The notes: generated from the sequence alone by a model not told the origin. A stretch of DNA of 64,000 nt from JACCWP01 sp963785115 (GCA_963785115.1 CAWATY010000031.1:186001-250000), one strand, 5' to 3'; shown: positions 16,444 through 25,041, counted from the first letter of the stretch. A program made the numbers and translations.

Positions 16444-17499
16444 TCAGGGCGTGACCTTCTCGCCGTCCTCGGCCGGGGTCTCGGCCGGGGTCTCGGCCGG
16501 GGTCTCGGCCGGGGTCTCCGCCGTCGGCTCGGCCGGGGCTTCTGCGGGAGTCCCGGCCGGGGTCTCGGTGGCCGGTTCCGCGGGAGGCTCGGCCGGGGCC
16601 TCGGGCGTCGCCGGTGCTGCGGTGGCCGCCGCGGCGACCGGCGCGTCCGCGCCCACCCTCGCGGGCTCAGCAGCCGCCGGCTCAGCAGTCGCCGCGTCAG
16701 CGGTCGCGGCCTCGTCGGCGGCGCGGCCGAGCAGCTCGCGCTCCCACTCCGGCATCGGCTCGTCGGCACCGAGCTCGGCGCCCGCGGGCTCCTCGCCGGT
16801 GCGTACGCCCGCGCGCGCCACCAGGCCCTCGGCGACGGCGTCGGCGATCACGCGGGTCAGCAGGGTGACCGAGCGGATGGCGTCGTCGTTGCCGGGGATC
16901 GGGTAGTCGACGTCGTCGGGGTCACAGTTGGTGTCGAGGACCGCGACCACCGGGATGCCGAGCTTCTTGGCCTCGTCGACGGCCAGGTGCTCCTTCTTGG
17001 TGTCGACGATCCACACCGCGGCGGGCGGACGGCCCATGTCGCGGATACCGCCGAGGCTGCGCTCGAGCTTGTTCCGCTCGCGGCGCAGACCCAGCAGCTC
17101 CTTCTTGGTCCGACCGGAGCCGGCGACGTCGTCGAAGTCGATCTCCTCGAGCTCCTTGAGCCGCTGCAGTCGCTTGTTGACGGTCTGGAAGTTGGTCAGC
17201 ATGCCGCCGAGCCAGCGCTGGTTGACATAGGGCATGCCCACTCGCATGGACTGCTCGGCGATCGCTTCCTGGGCCTGCTTCTTGGTCCCCACGAACAGGA
17301 CCTGCCCGCCGCGCGCCACGGTGTCCTTGACGAACTCGAAGCTGCGGTCGATGTAGGCCAGCGACTGCTGGAGGTCGATGATGTAGATGCCGTTGCGCTC
17401 GGTGAAGATGAAGCGCTTCATCTTCGGGTTCCAGCGCCGGGTCTGATGCCCGAAGTGGACGCCGCTCTCGAGCAGCTGTCGCATGGTGACGACGGCCAT
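16444..17499 (-). CDS. rpsB: 30S ribosomal protein S2 with repetitive acidic C-terminal tail
   Basis: Small-subunit ribosomal protein. The N-terminal 230 residues are a standard S2 (RQLLESGVHFGHQTRRWNPK, FVGTKKQAQ, YVNQRWLGGMLTNF, DTKKEHLAVDEAKKLGIPVV). Beyond about residue 245 there is an unusual extension of roughly 100 residues rich in Ala, Pro, Glu and Thr, ending in four exact copies of a 12-nt repeat that encode ETPA units. Total length is 351 aa against about 255-300 in most relatives. ATG 17499 has AAGGAG 7 nt upstream. The tail composition matches that of the S16 tail elsewhere in this window. Tail function is unknown; it is probably disordered. Confidence 0.96.
   Translation of the reverse strand: MAVVTMRQLLESGVHFGHQTRRWNPKMKRFIFTERNGIYIIDLQQSLAYIDRSFEFVKDTVARGGQVLFVGTKKQAQEAIAEQSMRVGMPYVNQRWLGGMLTNFQTVNKRLQRLKELEEIDFDDVAGSGRTKKELLGLRRERNKLERSLGGIRDMGRPPAAVWIVDTKKEHLAVDEAKKLGIPVVAVLDTNCDPDDVDYPIPGNDDAIRSVTLLTRVIADAVAEGLVARAGVRTGEEPAGAELGADEPMPEWERELLGRAADEAATADAATAEPAAAEPARVGADAPVAAAATAAPATPEAPAEPPAEPATETPAGTPAEAPAEPTAETPAETPAETPAETPAEDGEKVTP
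16471..16518 (-). repeat. 12-bp tandem repeat in rpsB tail
   Basis: Four exact, in-frame copies of GGCCGGGGTCTC (plus strand), encoding alternating Ala-Glu-Thr-Pro in S2. The copies are identical at the nucleotide level, so length variation by slippage is expected. Confidence 0.9.
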
Positions 17500-17809
17500 G
17501 GCCGTGCTCCTTCTCGTGACGCCGTGGTCCGCGTACGGGCCGGGCGCCGGTCCGGTTGTCGCCCCGACGGTCGTCGGGGCCCTGTCGCCCGCGCGCGCCC
17601 TGCGACCGGTGTGCACCGGCACCGTCAGGGTGCGCCCGCTGGTGCGGAAAGCGGGCGTGCGAAGTCGACTCGACGGGCGAGCCGCTGTGCGCAGTCTACG
17701 CGCACTCCACCGGCGAGCCGAAATCCACAGCCCGACCGCCGCTCCGGCCCCTCCACAGCCTCCCGTGGGAACGCCGCCGGCCGCGGGTCCCCCGTCCCAC
17801 GCTGGCTGC
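17500..17809. other. Divergent intergenic region rpsB / M23 peptidase
   Basis: The longest gene-free stretch (310 bp). It must hold the rpsB-tsf promoter on the minus strand. TAGACT at 17693-17698 (minus) is a possible -10 box, but no convincing -35 hexamer is visible at the right distance. No terminator, riboswitch or tRNA was recognised. The long open frames here on either strand look like GC-rich shadow. Confidence 0.4.
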
Positions 17810-18460
17810 ATGCGCCCCTGTCACCGCTCCCTCCTGCCGCCGCTCCCACTCCTCGCCGTGCTCGTCGCCGTGCTCGTCACGGCGCTTGTCACGGCGGCCC
17901 TGAGCGGCCTGGTCACCGCACCCGCCAGCGCAGCCGTTCCCGCCCCTCCCGACCGGGGCCGGGAGTGGGTGTGGCCGCTCGATCCGCGGCCGGCGGTGGT
18001 CGCGACGTTCGCACCGCCCGCCGACCCGTATGGCCCCGGGCACCGCGGCATCGACCTGCTCGGCTCACCGGGCCAGCTGGTCCTGGCGGTCGCGCCCGGA
18101 CGGGTGACCTTCGCGGGCCAGGTCGCCGGCCGCGGCGTCGTCGTGGTCGACCACGGGCGACTGCGCAGCACCTACCAGCCGGTGGTGGCAGCACTGCGGG
18201 TCGGCGCCCACGTCGATGCCGGCGACCGGCTGGGAACGTTGACCAGCGTCGGCAGCCACTGCCTGCCCGATGCCTGTCTGCACCTCGGGGCGCGCGCCGG
18301 CGACACCTACCTCGATCCGTTGGACCTCCTGCCCACCGGCCCGGTCCGGCTGCTGCCGCTGGCAGGGGCACCGGTCACCGGCCCGCTGGCGCCGGAATCG
18401 TGGCTTGGGTCCTGGTGGCCCGCCCCGCTGCTTCAGGCGCGCGGGTGGGCCAGCTGGTAG
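17810..18460 (+). CDS. M23-family (LytM-like) secreted peptidase-like protein
   Basis: Exported protein of 216 aa with a LytM/M23 fold, which in relatives cuts or binds peptidoglycan cross-links. A long hydrophobic signal segment spans about residues 8-40, ending PASA. The metal site has H78 and D82 in GHRGIDLLG and H158 in CLHLG, while the residue two before H158, normally the first His of HxH, is Cys156. That Cys form is, as I recall, also seen in the mycobacterial homologue next to rpsB (Rv2891). ATG 17810 is chosen because the signal peptide follows directly. It is divergent from rpsB and convergent with xerC, overlapping its end by 28 nt. Confidence 0.85.
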   Translation: MRPCHRSLLPPLPLLAVLVAVLVTALVTAALSGLVTAPASAAVPAPPDRGREWVWPLDPRPAVVATFAPPADPYGPGHRGIDLLGSPGQLVLAVAPGRVTFAGQVAGRGVVVVDHGRLRSTYQPVVAALRVGAHVDAGDRLGTLTSVGSHCLPDACLHLGARAGDTYLDPLDLLPTGPVRLLPLAGAPVTGPLAPESWLGSWWPAPLLQARGWASW

Positions 18461-19383
18461 GCGCTGCGCAGCCGCTCGGCGCTCACGTGGGTGTAGATCT
18501 GCGTGGTTGCCAGCGAGGCGTGGCCGAGCAGCTCCTGCACGGAACGGAGATCCGCTCCGCCCTCGAGCAGATGCGTGGCCGCCGTGTGGCGCAGGCCGTG
18601 CGGGCCGAGGTCGGGCGCGTCTGCGACCGCCGCGATCCGCTGGTGCACCATCCGCCGCACGGCGCGCGGGTCGATCCGGCCGCCACGGGCGCCGAGGAAC
18701 AGCGCCGCCCCGCTCGCGTCTGTGGCCAGCTGCGGGCGAGCGCGGTCGAGCCACCCGACCAACGCCGCGGCGGCGGGCCGCCCGTAGGGCACGCTGCGCT
18801 CCTTGCTGCCCTTGCCGAGCACCCGCACCAGGTGCCGCTCGTGGTCGACGTCGTCGACGTCGAGCCCGACCAGCTCGCCCACCCGGATGCCGGTCGCGTA
18901 GAGCAGCTCGAGGGCTGCGACGTCGCGCAGGCCGACTGGTCCCTCGTCAACGGCAGCAGCGGCGGTGGCGTCGAGGACCGCCCGTACCTGGTCGGGACGC
19001 AACGCCGCCGGGAGCGACCGCTGGCGCTTGGGCGTGGCGAGCAGCGCGCCGGCGTCGACGGGCGACCGGCCGGTGCGCTGAAGCCATCCGGTGAACACCC
19101 GCACCGACGTGGCGCGGCGGGCCAGCGTGGTGCGCGACCTGCCCCGGGTCTGCTGGCCCGCGAGCCACCCGCGCAGCGTCCGGAGATCGAGCCGGGTCGG
19201 GTCGTCGATGTGCCCGCGCCGGGCGTGGTCGGCCAGATCGGCGAGGTCGGTCAGGTAGGCCCGCACGGTGTGCGGGCTGAGCCCACGCTCCAGCGCGAGG
19301 TGGGTGGCGTAGGCGGCCAGGATCGGGTCCCACCCGTCCGGCCCTGCCGTCGGCTCCTCGGCGCCTCCCGTCACTCCCGTCAC
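18433..19383 (-). CDS. xerC: Tyrosine recombinase XerC
   Basis: Site-specific recombinase that with XerD resolves chromosome dimers at dif. All catalytic residues are present with the 316-aa start: R167 (GIRVGE), K191 (GKGSKER), H262 and R265 (PHGLRH), H288 (LGHAS) and nucleophile Tyr297 (TTQIYTHV). The N-terminal SAM-like core-binding domain (LERGLSPHTVRAYLTDL) covers about 30-110. GTG 19383 overlaps the dprA stop by 4 nt (GTGA) and is preferred to the ATG at 19446, which lies inside dprA. The dprA-xerC neighbourhood and its place beside rpsB are typical of actinobacteria. The XerC rather than XerD label rests on this context. Confidence 0.92.
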   Translation of the reverse strand: MTGVTGGAEEPTAGPDGWDPILAAYATHLALERGLSPHTVRAYLTDLADLADHARRGHIDDPTRLDLRTLRGWLAGQQTRGRSRTTLARRATSVRVFTGWLQRTGRSPVDAGALLATPKRQRSLPAALRPDQVRAVLDATAAAAVDEGPVGLRDVAALELLYATGIRVGELVGLDVDDVDHERHLVRVLGKGSKERSVPYGRPAAAALVGWLDRARPQLATDASGAALFLGARGGRIDPRAVRRMVHQRIAAVADAPDLGPHGLRHTAATHLLEGGADLRSVQELLGHASLATTQIYTHVSAERLRSAYQLAHPRA

Positions 19384-20561
19384 TCCCGCAGCGTGCGCGG
19401 CGGAATCGTGGCGGGCAAGCCGCCGCGCCGCCCCGCATAGCGCCACCCGTCACCAGTGCGCTCGACCAACCCCGCGGCGAACAGCGTGCCGAGCGCCGCC
19501 AGCGTGGTCTCCTCCGTGCCGCCGGTCGCCTCGGCGAGGGTTGCCGCATCGGCCGCGCGGTCGGCCGGCACCGCCTCCAGGACCGCGCGGCTGACCGCGT
19601 CGAGGTCGTCCAGCGGCCGCCGGTCTCCGCGGTTCCAGTCCGCGGACCCGGGCAGCGCCGAGGCGCCGATCGGCGCGAGGTGGGCGCGCACGTCGGCGGC
19701 GTTGGTGACGAGCTCGGCGCGCCGCTCCCGCAGCGCCAGGTGCACACCGGCGGACAGCACACTCGTCACCGGCCCCGGCACCGCGAGCGCCGCTCGGCCC
19801 AGCTCACCCGCCCAGCGCAGGGTGCTCAGCGCGCCGCTGCGCCAGGCCGCCTCGACCACGACGGCGGCAGAGGCCATCGCGGCGATCAGCCGGTTGCGGG
19901 CCAGGAAACGCACCTTGGTCGGGTGCTGGCCTGGTGCCGCCTCGGACACCACCAGGCCCTGATCGGCGATGCGCTGCAGCAGCGTCTCGTGCCCACGGGG
20001 ATACGCCACGTCGGCGCCGCAGGCCAGGACCGCGAGCGTCGGCCCCCGGACGGCAAGGGCGCCGCGGTGCGCCGAGGCATCGATGCCGTAGGCCGCGCCG
20101 CTCACCACGGTGATCGCGGCCTCGGCGAGATCGGCCGCGATCTCACCGGCCACCTCGTTGCCGTACTCCGTGGACGCCCTGGCCCCGACGACGGCCACCG
20201 CCTGATCGGTCAGCGCGGCCAGCCGGCCGGCGCCGCGCACCCACAGGCCCGGGGGCACCCCGCCCCGACCCGACGGGTCGAGGATGCCGGTGAGGTCGTC
20301 GAGCCGCGGCGGCCAGTCGTCGTCACCCGGGCAGACCCATCCCAGGCCACGTGCCTCGGCGTCGGCGAGCACCGACGCGGCGGTGTCGTAGGGCTCCGGG
20401 TCGGCCGGCACCGGCCCCACCACCCGGGCCGGCACCCGCCCCGAGGCAAGTCGCTCGAGGGTGGCCTCGGCTCCCGCAGCAGCGACCATCGCGGCCACGA
20501 CCGGGTCGCCGGGCTCGGTCCTCGCGCTGAGCCAGACCCGGGCCAGCCGGTCGGGCGTCAC
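19380..20561 (-). CDS. dprA: DNA-processing protein DprA (Smf family)
   Basis: Rossmann-fold protein of 393 aa that in competent bacteria loads RecA on incoming single-stranded DNA. The fold is clear: VAVVGARASTEYGNEVAGEIA near 165-185, VVSGAAYGIDASAHRGAL near 195-212, AVLACGADVAYPRGHETLL near 218-236, and PGPVTSVLSAG near 295. A C-terminal winged-helix-like part (LEAVPADRAADAATLAEATG) follows. GTG 20561 overlaps the comM stop (GTGA). The neighbourhood comM-dprA-xerC is conserved in actinobacteria that are not known to be naturally competent, so a housekeeping role is possible. Confidence 0.93.
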   Translation of the reverse strand: MTPDRLARVWLSARTEPGDPVVAAMVAAAGAEATLERLASGRVPARVVGPVPADPEPYDTAASVLADAEARGLGWVCPGDDDWPPRLDDLTGILDPSGRGGVPPGLWVRGAGRLAALTDQAVAVVGARASTEYGNEVAGEIAADLAEAAITVVSGAAYGIDASAHRGALAVRGPTLAVLACGADVAYPRGHETLLQRIADQGLVVSEAAPGQHPTKVRFLARNRLIAAMASAAVVVEAAWRSGALSTLRWAGELGRAALAVPGPVTSVLSAGVHLALRERRAELVTNAADVRAHLAPIGASALPGSADWNRGDRRPLDDLDAVSRAVLEAVPADRAADAATLAEATGGTEETTLAALGTLFAAGLVERTGDGWRYAGRRGGLPATIPPRTLRE

Positions 20562-22159
20562 GAGGCGGCCGCCGGCGCCTCGGACCTGGACAGCGCCGGC
20601 GAGGGCAGCGCGAGCGGGCGCCCGGCTCGCAGGGCCACGGCCAGCCGCACCTGATCGCGTCCGGGGATGTCGAGCCCGGCCAGGTCGGCCAGGGTCCACG
20701 CCAGCCTGAGCACCCGATCGGCACCGCGGGCGCTCACGCCGCGCGAGCGCGACATGGCCTCCAGTGGCTTGGTGGTCTCGGCCGGGAGCGGCCACCGGCG
20801 CCGCAGCTCTGCCCCTGGCACGTCGGCGTTGCGTCGCCACGGCGTGTCGCGCAGCCGCTCCCGCTGCCGCTCCCGGGCAACGGCGACCCGCGCCGCCACG
20901 ACCGCCGTCGGCTCGTTGACGGCGAGGTCGTCGTGCAGGTGGTGGCGTTCGAGCGGGCGCACCTCCCGGTTCACGTCGATGCGGTCGCGCAGAGGTCCGG
21001 AGAGCCGCTCGCGGTAGCGCCGCTTGGTGGTGGGCGTGCACACGCACCCGTCGCCGATCCGGTCGGCCCGCCCGCACGGGCAGTCGTTCATCGCCAGCAC
21101 CAGCTGGAACCTGGCCGGGAACCACGCGGTGTGGGCCGCCCGGCTCACCGTCATCTGCCCGCTCTCCAGCGGTTGGCGCAGGGCGTCGAGGACGTTGACC
21201 GGGAACTCCGGCGCCTCGTCGAGGAACAGCACACCGTGTGTAGCCAGGCTCACCGCCCCCGGGCGGACCAGCCGACTGCCGCCGCCGACCAGCGACACCA
21301 GGCTCGCCGTGTGGTGCGGGTCGACGTAGGGCGGCCGTCGCAGCAACGGGTCGTCCGGACTCAGCCGGCCCGCCACCGAGTGCACGGCGGTCACCTCGAG
21401 CGCCTGGTCGTGGTCGAGGTCCGGCAGCAGCCCGGGCAGCCGCTCGGCCAGCATCGTCTTGCCGCCGCCGGGCGGACCGTGCAGCAGCAGGTGGTGTCCG
21501 CCGGCGGCGACCACCTCGAGGGCGAAGCGAGCCTCGGGCTGCCCCAGCACGTCGCGCAGGTCGAGACCGGCCAGCCGTTCCTCGCCGCGCCACCCGACGC
21601 TCCCGACCGGGGTCCACCGCTCCGCCGGCGGCTCGTCGGGCGGGTCCTCGCCGCGCAGCACCGCGACGACGTGCCGCAGCGACCGTGCCCCCACGACCTG
21701 GACGGAACCGACCTGCGACGCCTCGGCGACGTTGGCCTCGGGTACCAGGACCCGGTCGAGACCGGCGCGAGCCACCGCCATGGTGGCGGGCAGCACCCCC
21801 GGCACCGGGCGCAGGCGGCCGTCGAGGGCGAGCTCGCCGAGCAGCACCGCGTCGCGCAGGCCCGCGGCGGGGATCTCGCCCTCGGCGGCGAGCACCGCCA
21901 GGGCGATCGCGAGGTCGTAGTGCGCACCCGCCTTGGGCAGCGAGGCCGGCGACAGTCCGATCGTCAGCTTGTGCTGGGGCCAGGGCCGCCCCGAGTTGAC
22001 CACGGCCGCACGACACCGGTCGCGGGCCTCGTTGAGCGCCGCGTCGGCGGAGCCGACCAGGGACACCTTGGGCAGGCCGGCCGAGATGTCGGCCTCGATC
22101 TCGACCACGTGCCCGCGGACGCCCTCGAGGCTGACCGATCGGGTCCGGGCGAGCGACAC
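20558..22159 (-). CDS. comM: ComM/YifB-family AAA+ ATPase (Mg-chelatase-like)
   Basis: AAA+ protein of 533 aa; ComM is a branch-migration helicase during transformation in Gram-negative bacteria. An N-terminal ChlI-like protease-type domain (AFGLPKV-like SAGLPKVSLVGSADAAL near 27-43) is followed by Walker A HGPPGGGKT near 225-233, Walker B VLFLDEAPEF near 305, and a zinc-like cluster NDCPCGRADRIGDGCVC near 365-381. The C-terminal Mg-chelatase domain has SRGVSARGADRVLRLA. GTG 22159 is one nucleotide from the yraN stop. It is the first of the coupled comM-dprA-xerC series. Confidence 0.93.
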   Translation of the reverse strand: MSLARTRSVSLEGVRGHVVEIEADISAGLPKVSLVGSADAALNEARDRCRAAVVNSGRPWPQHKLTIGLSPASLPKAGAHYDLAIALAVLAAEGEIPAAGLRDAVLLGELALDGRLRPVPGVLPATMAVARAGLDRVLVPEANVAEASQVGSVQVVGARSLRHVVAVLRGEDPPDEPPAERWTPVGSVGWRGEERLAGLDLRDVLGQPEARFALEVVAAGGHHLLLHGPPGGGKTMLAERLPGLLPDLDHDQALEVTAVHSVAGRLSPDDPLLRRPPYVDPHHTASLVSLVGGGSRLVRPGAVSLATHGVLFLDEAPEFPVNVLDALRQPLESGQMTVSRAAHTAWFPARFQLVLAMNDCPCGRADRIGDGCVCTPTTKRRYRERLSGPLRDRIDVNREVRPLERHHLHDDLAVNEPTAVVAARVAVARERQRERLRDTPWRRNADVPGAELRRRWPLPAETTKPLEAMSRSRGVSARGADRVLRLAWTLADLAGLDIPGRDQVRLAVALRAGRPLALPSPALSRSEAPAAAS

Positions 22160-22160
22160 C

Positions 22161-22541
22161 TCAGGCCACCCCCCGCAGGTGCTCGAGCCGGGGCCCGGAC
22201 CGCGGCGTCACCACGATCGCGACGACGTCGATGCGGACGTCGAGCGGGGACACCGGGTGCTCGTCGAGCCAGCGCATCGCCAGTCTCCGCAGCCGGGCTG
22301 CCTTGCGCCAGGTGACCGCCTCCGCGGGTGGGCCAAACCCTTCGCCCCGCCGGGTCTTGACCTCGCACGCCACGAGGGTGCCGCCGTCGCGGGCCACCAG
22401 GTCGAGCTCACCGAGGTCGCAGCGCCAGTTGCGGTCGAGGAGCACCATGCCCTGCTCGACCAGGTGCTTGGCCGCCAGCTCCTCGCCCCAGGCACCCACC
22501 GCGTTGCGTACGCCGCGCCTGGTCGTCGGGGTCGCACTCAT
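22161..22541 (-). CDS. UPF0102 / YraN family endonuclease-like protein
   Basis: Small protein (126 aa) of the YraN family, related in fold to Holliday-junction resolvases. The nuclease-like motif is present: GELDLVARDGGTLVACEVKTR near residues 44-65, with the Asp, Glu-x-Lys arrangement, and the N-terminal GAWGEELAAKHLVEQG near 17-32. Biochemical role is not settled in the family. Directly upstream of comM with one spacer base, as in many actinobacteria. Confidence 0.9.
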   Translation of the reverse strand: MSATPTTRRGVRNAVGAWGEELAAKHLVEQGMVLLDRNWRCDLGELDLVARDGGTLVACEVKTRRGEGFGPPAEAVTWRKAARLRRLAMRWLDEHPVSPLDVRIDVVAIVVTPRSGPRLEHLRGVA

Positions 22542-22593
22542 CTCCCACCTCCACGGCCAGCCTGGCCGGGAGCGGGCGGGGATGGCGGGGGGA

Positions 22594-22653
22594 GTGCCAG
22601 GGGCTGTGGACGGCCGGGAGGAGGCGTCCGGCTGTGGACTACTCCCCTGGCAC
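22594..22653 (-). terminator. Long hairpin after the DUF2469 gene
   Basis: Ten-base perfect inverted arms, GTGCCAGGGG (22594-22603) and CCCCTGGCAC (22644-22653). An inner GCCGG/CCGGC stem and two copies of CTGTGGAC lie in the loop. The arm nearest the gene overlaps the last codons and stop of the DUF2469 gene. A terminator or 3'-end stabiliser is likely; no U-tract. Confidence 0.45.
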
Positions 22654-22947
22654 CTTGAGGTCGGTGTGGCTGACCTCCTCGACGTTGACGTCCTTGAAGG
22701 TGAGCACCTTGACCTTCTTGGCGAACCGCGCGGTGCGGTAGATGTCCCACACCCAGGCGTCGGCCATGGTCACCTCGAAGTAGGCCTCGCCCGACTCCGC
22801 GCGCACCTTCACGTCGACGGTGTTGCACAGGTAGAAGCGGCGGTCGGTCTCGACGACATAGCTGAAGATCCCCACGACGTCGCGGTACTCGCGGTAGAGC
22901 GCGAGCTCCATCTCCGCCTCGTACTTCTCCAGATCCTCGGCGCTCAT
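22639..22947 (-). CDS. DUF2469 family protein
   Basis: Protein of 102 aa belonging to the actinobacterial DUF2469 family, found next to rnhB in mycobacteria (Rv2901c as I recall). It starts SAEDLEKYEAEMELALYREY and continues with a beta-rich core (FSYVVETDRRFYLCNTVDVK, AYFEVTMADAWVWDIYR). No known catalytic motif, signal peptide or membrane segment. ATG 22947 overlaps the rnhB stop by 4 nt (ATGA), so translation is coupled. Function unknown; conservation beside rnhB and lepB is the main clue. Confidence 0.9.
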   Translation of the reverse strand: MSAEDLEKYEAEMELALYREYRDVVGIFSYVVETDRRFYLCNTVDVKVRAESGEAYFEVTMADAWVWDIYRTARFAKKVKVLTFKDVNVEEVSHTDLKVPGE

Positions 22948-23651
22948 CCCACCTCCTGCAGCGGGCGATCAGCCGCGCTGCGGGCAGTCTCGGCCGTTTC
23001 GCCCGCCTCCGCCGATCGGACGTTGACGAACCGGCGGCGGTGCTCCGGGCAGGGTCCGTGCGCGGCGAGCGCGGCGTCGTGCTCGCGGGTGCAGTAGCCC
23101 TTGTGCACGTCGAAGCCATAGGCCGGGAACTGCTCGTGCAGCCGGCACATGATCCGGTCGCGGGTCACCTTGGCGATCACCGAGGCGGCCGCGATGCAGG
23201 CGGCCACCCGGTCGCCCTTCCAGACCGCGAGTCCGGGCACCTCCAGGCCGTCGACGCCGAAGCCGTCGGTGAGTACGTAGGCCGGCCGGACCGACAGCCG
23301 GGCCAGCGCCCGGCGCAGCGCCTCGACGTTGGCCACGTGCATGCCGAGCTCGTCGCAGGTGCCGGCCGGCAGCACGACGACCGACCAGGCCAGCGCCCGC
23401 CGGACCACCTGCGCGTAGCAGGCCTCGCGTCGCATGGGGGTCAGCAGCTTGGAGTCGGCGAGCCCCGGCACGACGCCCCGCTTGCCCTCCGGCAGGATCG
23501 CGGCGGCCGCGACCAGGGGCCCCGCGCACGACCCGCGGCCGGCCTCGTCGACGCCGGCGATCGGGTCGAGCCCGAACCGGCGCAGCGCCCGCTCGTAGCC
23601 GTACAGTCCCGCGTCCTTCCGGACGGTCGCACCCCTGGGCAGCTCGCTCAT
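22944..23651 (-). CDS. rnhB: Ribonuclease HII
   Basis: Cytoplasmic nuclease that removes ribonucleotides from DNA and RNA-DNA hybrids (235 aa). The catalytic start GVDEAGRGSCAGPLVAAA near residues 32-50 holds the DE pair; the metal-binding Asp in YVLTDGFGVDGL is near 123, and the RNase HII-specific ASVIAKVTRDRIM is near 165-178. A C-terminal extension after HRRRFVNV is low in complexity. ATG 23651 (SELPRG) fits the family start; the open frame further upstream lies in the lepB gap. It sits 12 nt from the lepB stop. Confidence 0.95.
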   Translation of the reverse strand: MSELPRGATVRKDAGLYGYERALRRFGLDPIAGVDEAGRGSCAGPLVAAAAILPEGKRGVVPGLADSKLLTPMRREACYAQVVRRALAWSVVVLPAGTCDELGMHVANVEALRRALARLSVRPAYVLTDGFGVDGLEVPGLAVWKGDRVAACIAAASVIAKVTRDRIMCRLHEQFPAYGFDVHKGYCTREHDAALAAHGPCPEHRRRFVNVRSAEAGETAETARSAADRPLQEVG

Positions 23652-23662
23652 CGCCGCCGAGC

Positions 23663-24511
23663 CTACGACCCGTCGAGAGCGGGGTCGTCGAAGATCGCCG
23701 GCCGGTCGAGGATCTCGGTGCGCCCGAACGGCCACACGATCGCCCAGACCTTGCCGACGACCCCGTCCACGGGCACGAATCCCTCGGTGGGATCGCTCAT
23801 GTGCAGCCGCGAGTCACCCGACTGGGGCCGGTTGTCGCCCATCACCCAGAGCGAGTCGTCGGGGACTGTGACGTCGAACGTCTGCTCCGACGGCCGTACC
23901 CCCGGCATCAGGTAGTCGGTCTCGTCCAGCGCCACGCCGTTGACCGTGACCCGCCCCTTGGCGTTGCAGCACTTCACCTCGTCGCCCGCGACCCCGATCA
24001 CCCGCTTCACCAGGTGTCCACCCGTCGGGTAGAGGCCGAGCCGCTCCAGGCCCTTCTGCACGATGTTGCTGGGCTGCTGGCTCTCCTGGGGGCCCAGCCA
24101 GCCGCCGGGGTCGTCGAACACGACGATGTCGCCGCGCTGCACGTCACCGCTCCAGTACGACCACTTCTCGACCAGGATCCGGTCCTGCTTGACGAAGGTC
24201 GGCTCCATCGACACCGACGGCACGAAGAAGGCCTGGACGAAGAACGCCTTGACCACGATCGCCAGCACCATCGCGAGCGCCAGCAGGACGATGACCTCCT
24301 GCCACAGCGGGAGCGCCTTCTTGTGCTGGTGACGGTCGAGATCGTCGTCGCCGTCGGGCGGGTCGCCGCCATCGTGGGAGTCGTCGTCAGCGGGTGGGGC
24401 GGAGCGCCGCCGGCGGGGACGCCGCCGGCCCTCCCACAGCCCGGCGTCGGAGCGCCGGTGGGTCCCCTCGCCGGGGCCGCGCTCAGGCGGGTCCGACGGG
24501 ACGGAGGTCAC
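23663..24511 (-). CDS. lepB: Signal peptidase I
   Basis: Membrane-bound protease (282 aa) that removes Sec signal peptides on the outer face. Catalytic dyad: Ser101 in PSVSMEPT and Lys169 in HLVKRVIG. One transmembrane helix (EVIVLLALAMVLAIVVKAFF) spans about 72-91. A cytoplasmic N-terminal extension of some 60 residues rich in Arg and then Asp precedes it. Further boxes: RGDIVVF near 127 and GDNRPQSGDSR near 235. The start is GTG at 24511. It lies 31 nt after rplS and 12 nt before rnhB, the usual actinobacterial order. Confidence 0.96.
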   Translation of the reverse strand: MTSVPSDPPERGPGEGTHRRSDAGLWEGRRRPRRRRSAPPADDDSHDGGDPPDGDDDLDRHQHKKALPLWQEVIVLLALAMVLAIVVKAFFVQAFFVPSVSMEPTFVKQDRILVEKWSYWSGDVQRGDIVVFDDPGGWLGPQESQQPSNIVQKGLERLGLYPTGGHLVKRVIGVAGDEVKCCNAKGRVTVNGVALDETDYLMPGVRPSEQTFDVTVPDDSLWVMGDNRPQSGDSRLHMSDPTEGFVPVDGVVGKVWAIVWPFGRTEILDRPAIFDDPALDGS

Positions 24512-24542
24512 CGCGCGAGCCTAGCCCGCGGAAGCGGGCGGC

Positions 24543-24905
24543 TCAGGCGCCGGTCGGAGCGTCGCGACGCTCCTTGATCTTGGCCGCCTTGCCCCGCTTG
24601 GTGCGCAGGTAGTACAGCCGGCCCCGGCGCACGTCGCCGCGGGTCACGACCTCGATCCGGTCGATGATCGGGGTGTGCAGGGGGAACGTCCGCTCGACGC
24701 CCACGCCGAAGCTCACCTTGCGGACGGTGAACGACTTGCGGACCCCGGAGTTCTGGATCCGGATGCACACGCCCTGGAAGACCTGGATCCGGGAGCGGTT
24801 CCCCTCGACCACGCGGACGTGCACCTTGAGGGTGTCACCAGCACGGAACGGCGGTACGTCGTCGCGAAGGGCGGCAGCGTCGACGGCGTCGATGGCGTTC
24901 GTCAT
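24543..24905 (-). CDS. rplS: 50S ribosomal protein L19
   Basis: Large-subunit protein of 120 aa near the 30S interface. Typical L19 stretches: DVPPFRAGDTLKVHVRVVEG near residues 16-35, RIQVFQGVCIRIQNSG near 39-55, FPLHTPIIDRIEVV near 73-86 and RRGRLYYLR near 92-100. ATG 24905 gives normal length; the frame beyond it is leader. A 170-nt gap separates it from trmD, with a hairpin just after trmD, so rplS may have its own promoter. A TTGACG stands in that gap, but no good -10 partner was found. Confidence 0.97.
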   Translation of the reverse strand: MTNAIDAVDAAALRDDVPPFRAGDTLKVHVRVVEGNRSRIQVFQGVCIRIQNSGVRKSFTVRKVSFGVGVERTFPLHTPIIDRIEVVTRGDVRRGRLYYLRTKRGKAAKIKERRDAPTGA

Positions 24906-25041
24906 CTGGGGTTCGCTTCCTCGTCGGTGCCACAGGTCACCCACGCACTCGGTGTTCACGTGTGGGCGGCCTCGCCGACGTGGTCCTGTCCCCTGCGGCA
25001 GACGGACCGGCGAGGTGCCGACCGTCAAGAATGCCAGACCC

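Noticed and set aside
16440..16800. Plus-strand Gly/Ser/Ala repeat ORF opposite the rpsB tail
   Set aside because: Direct shadow of the S2 Ala-Pro-Glu-Thr tail.
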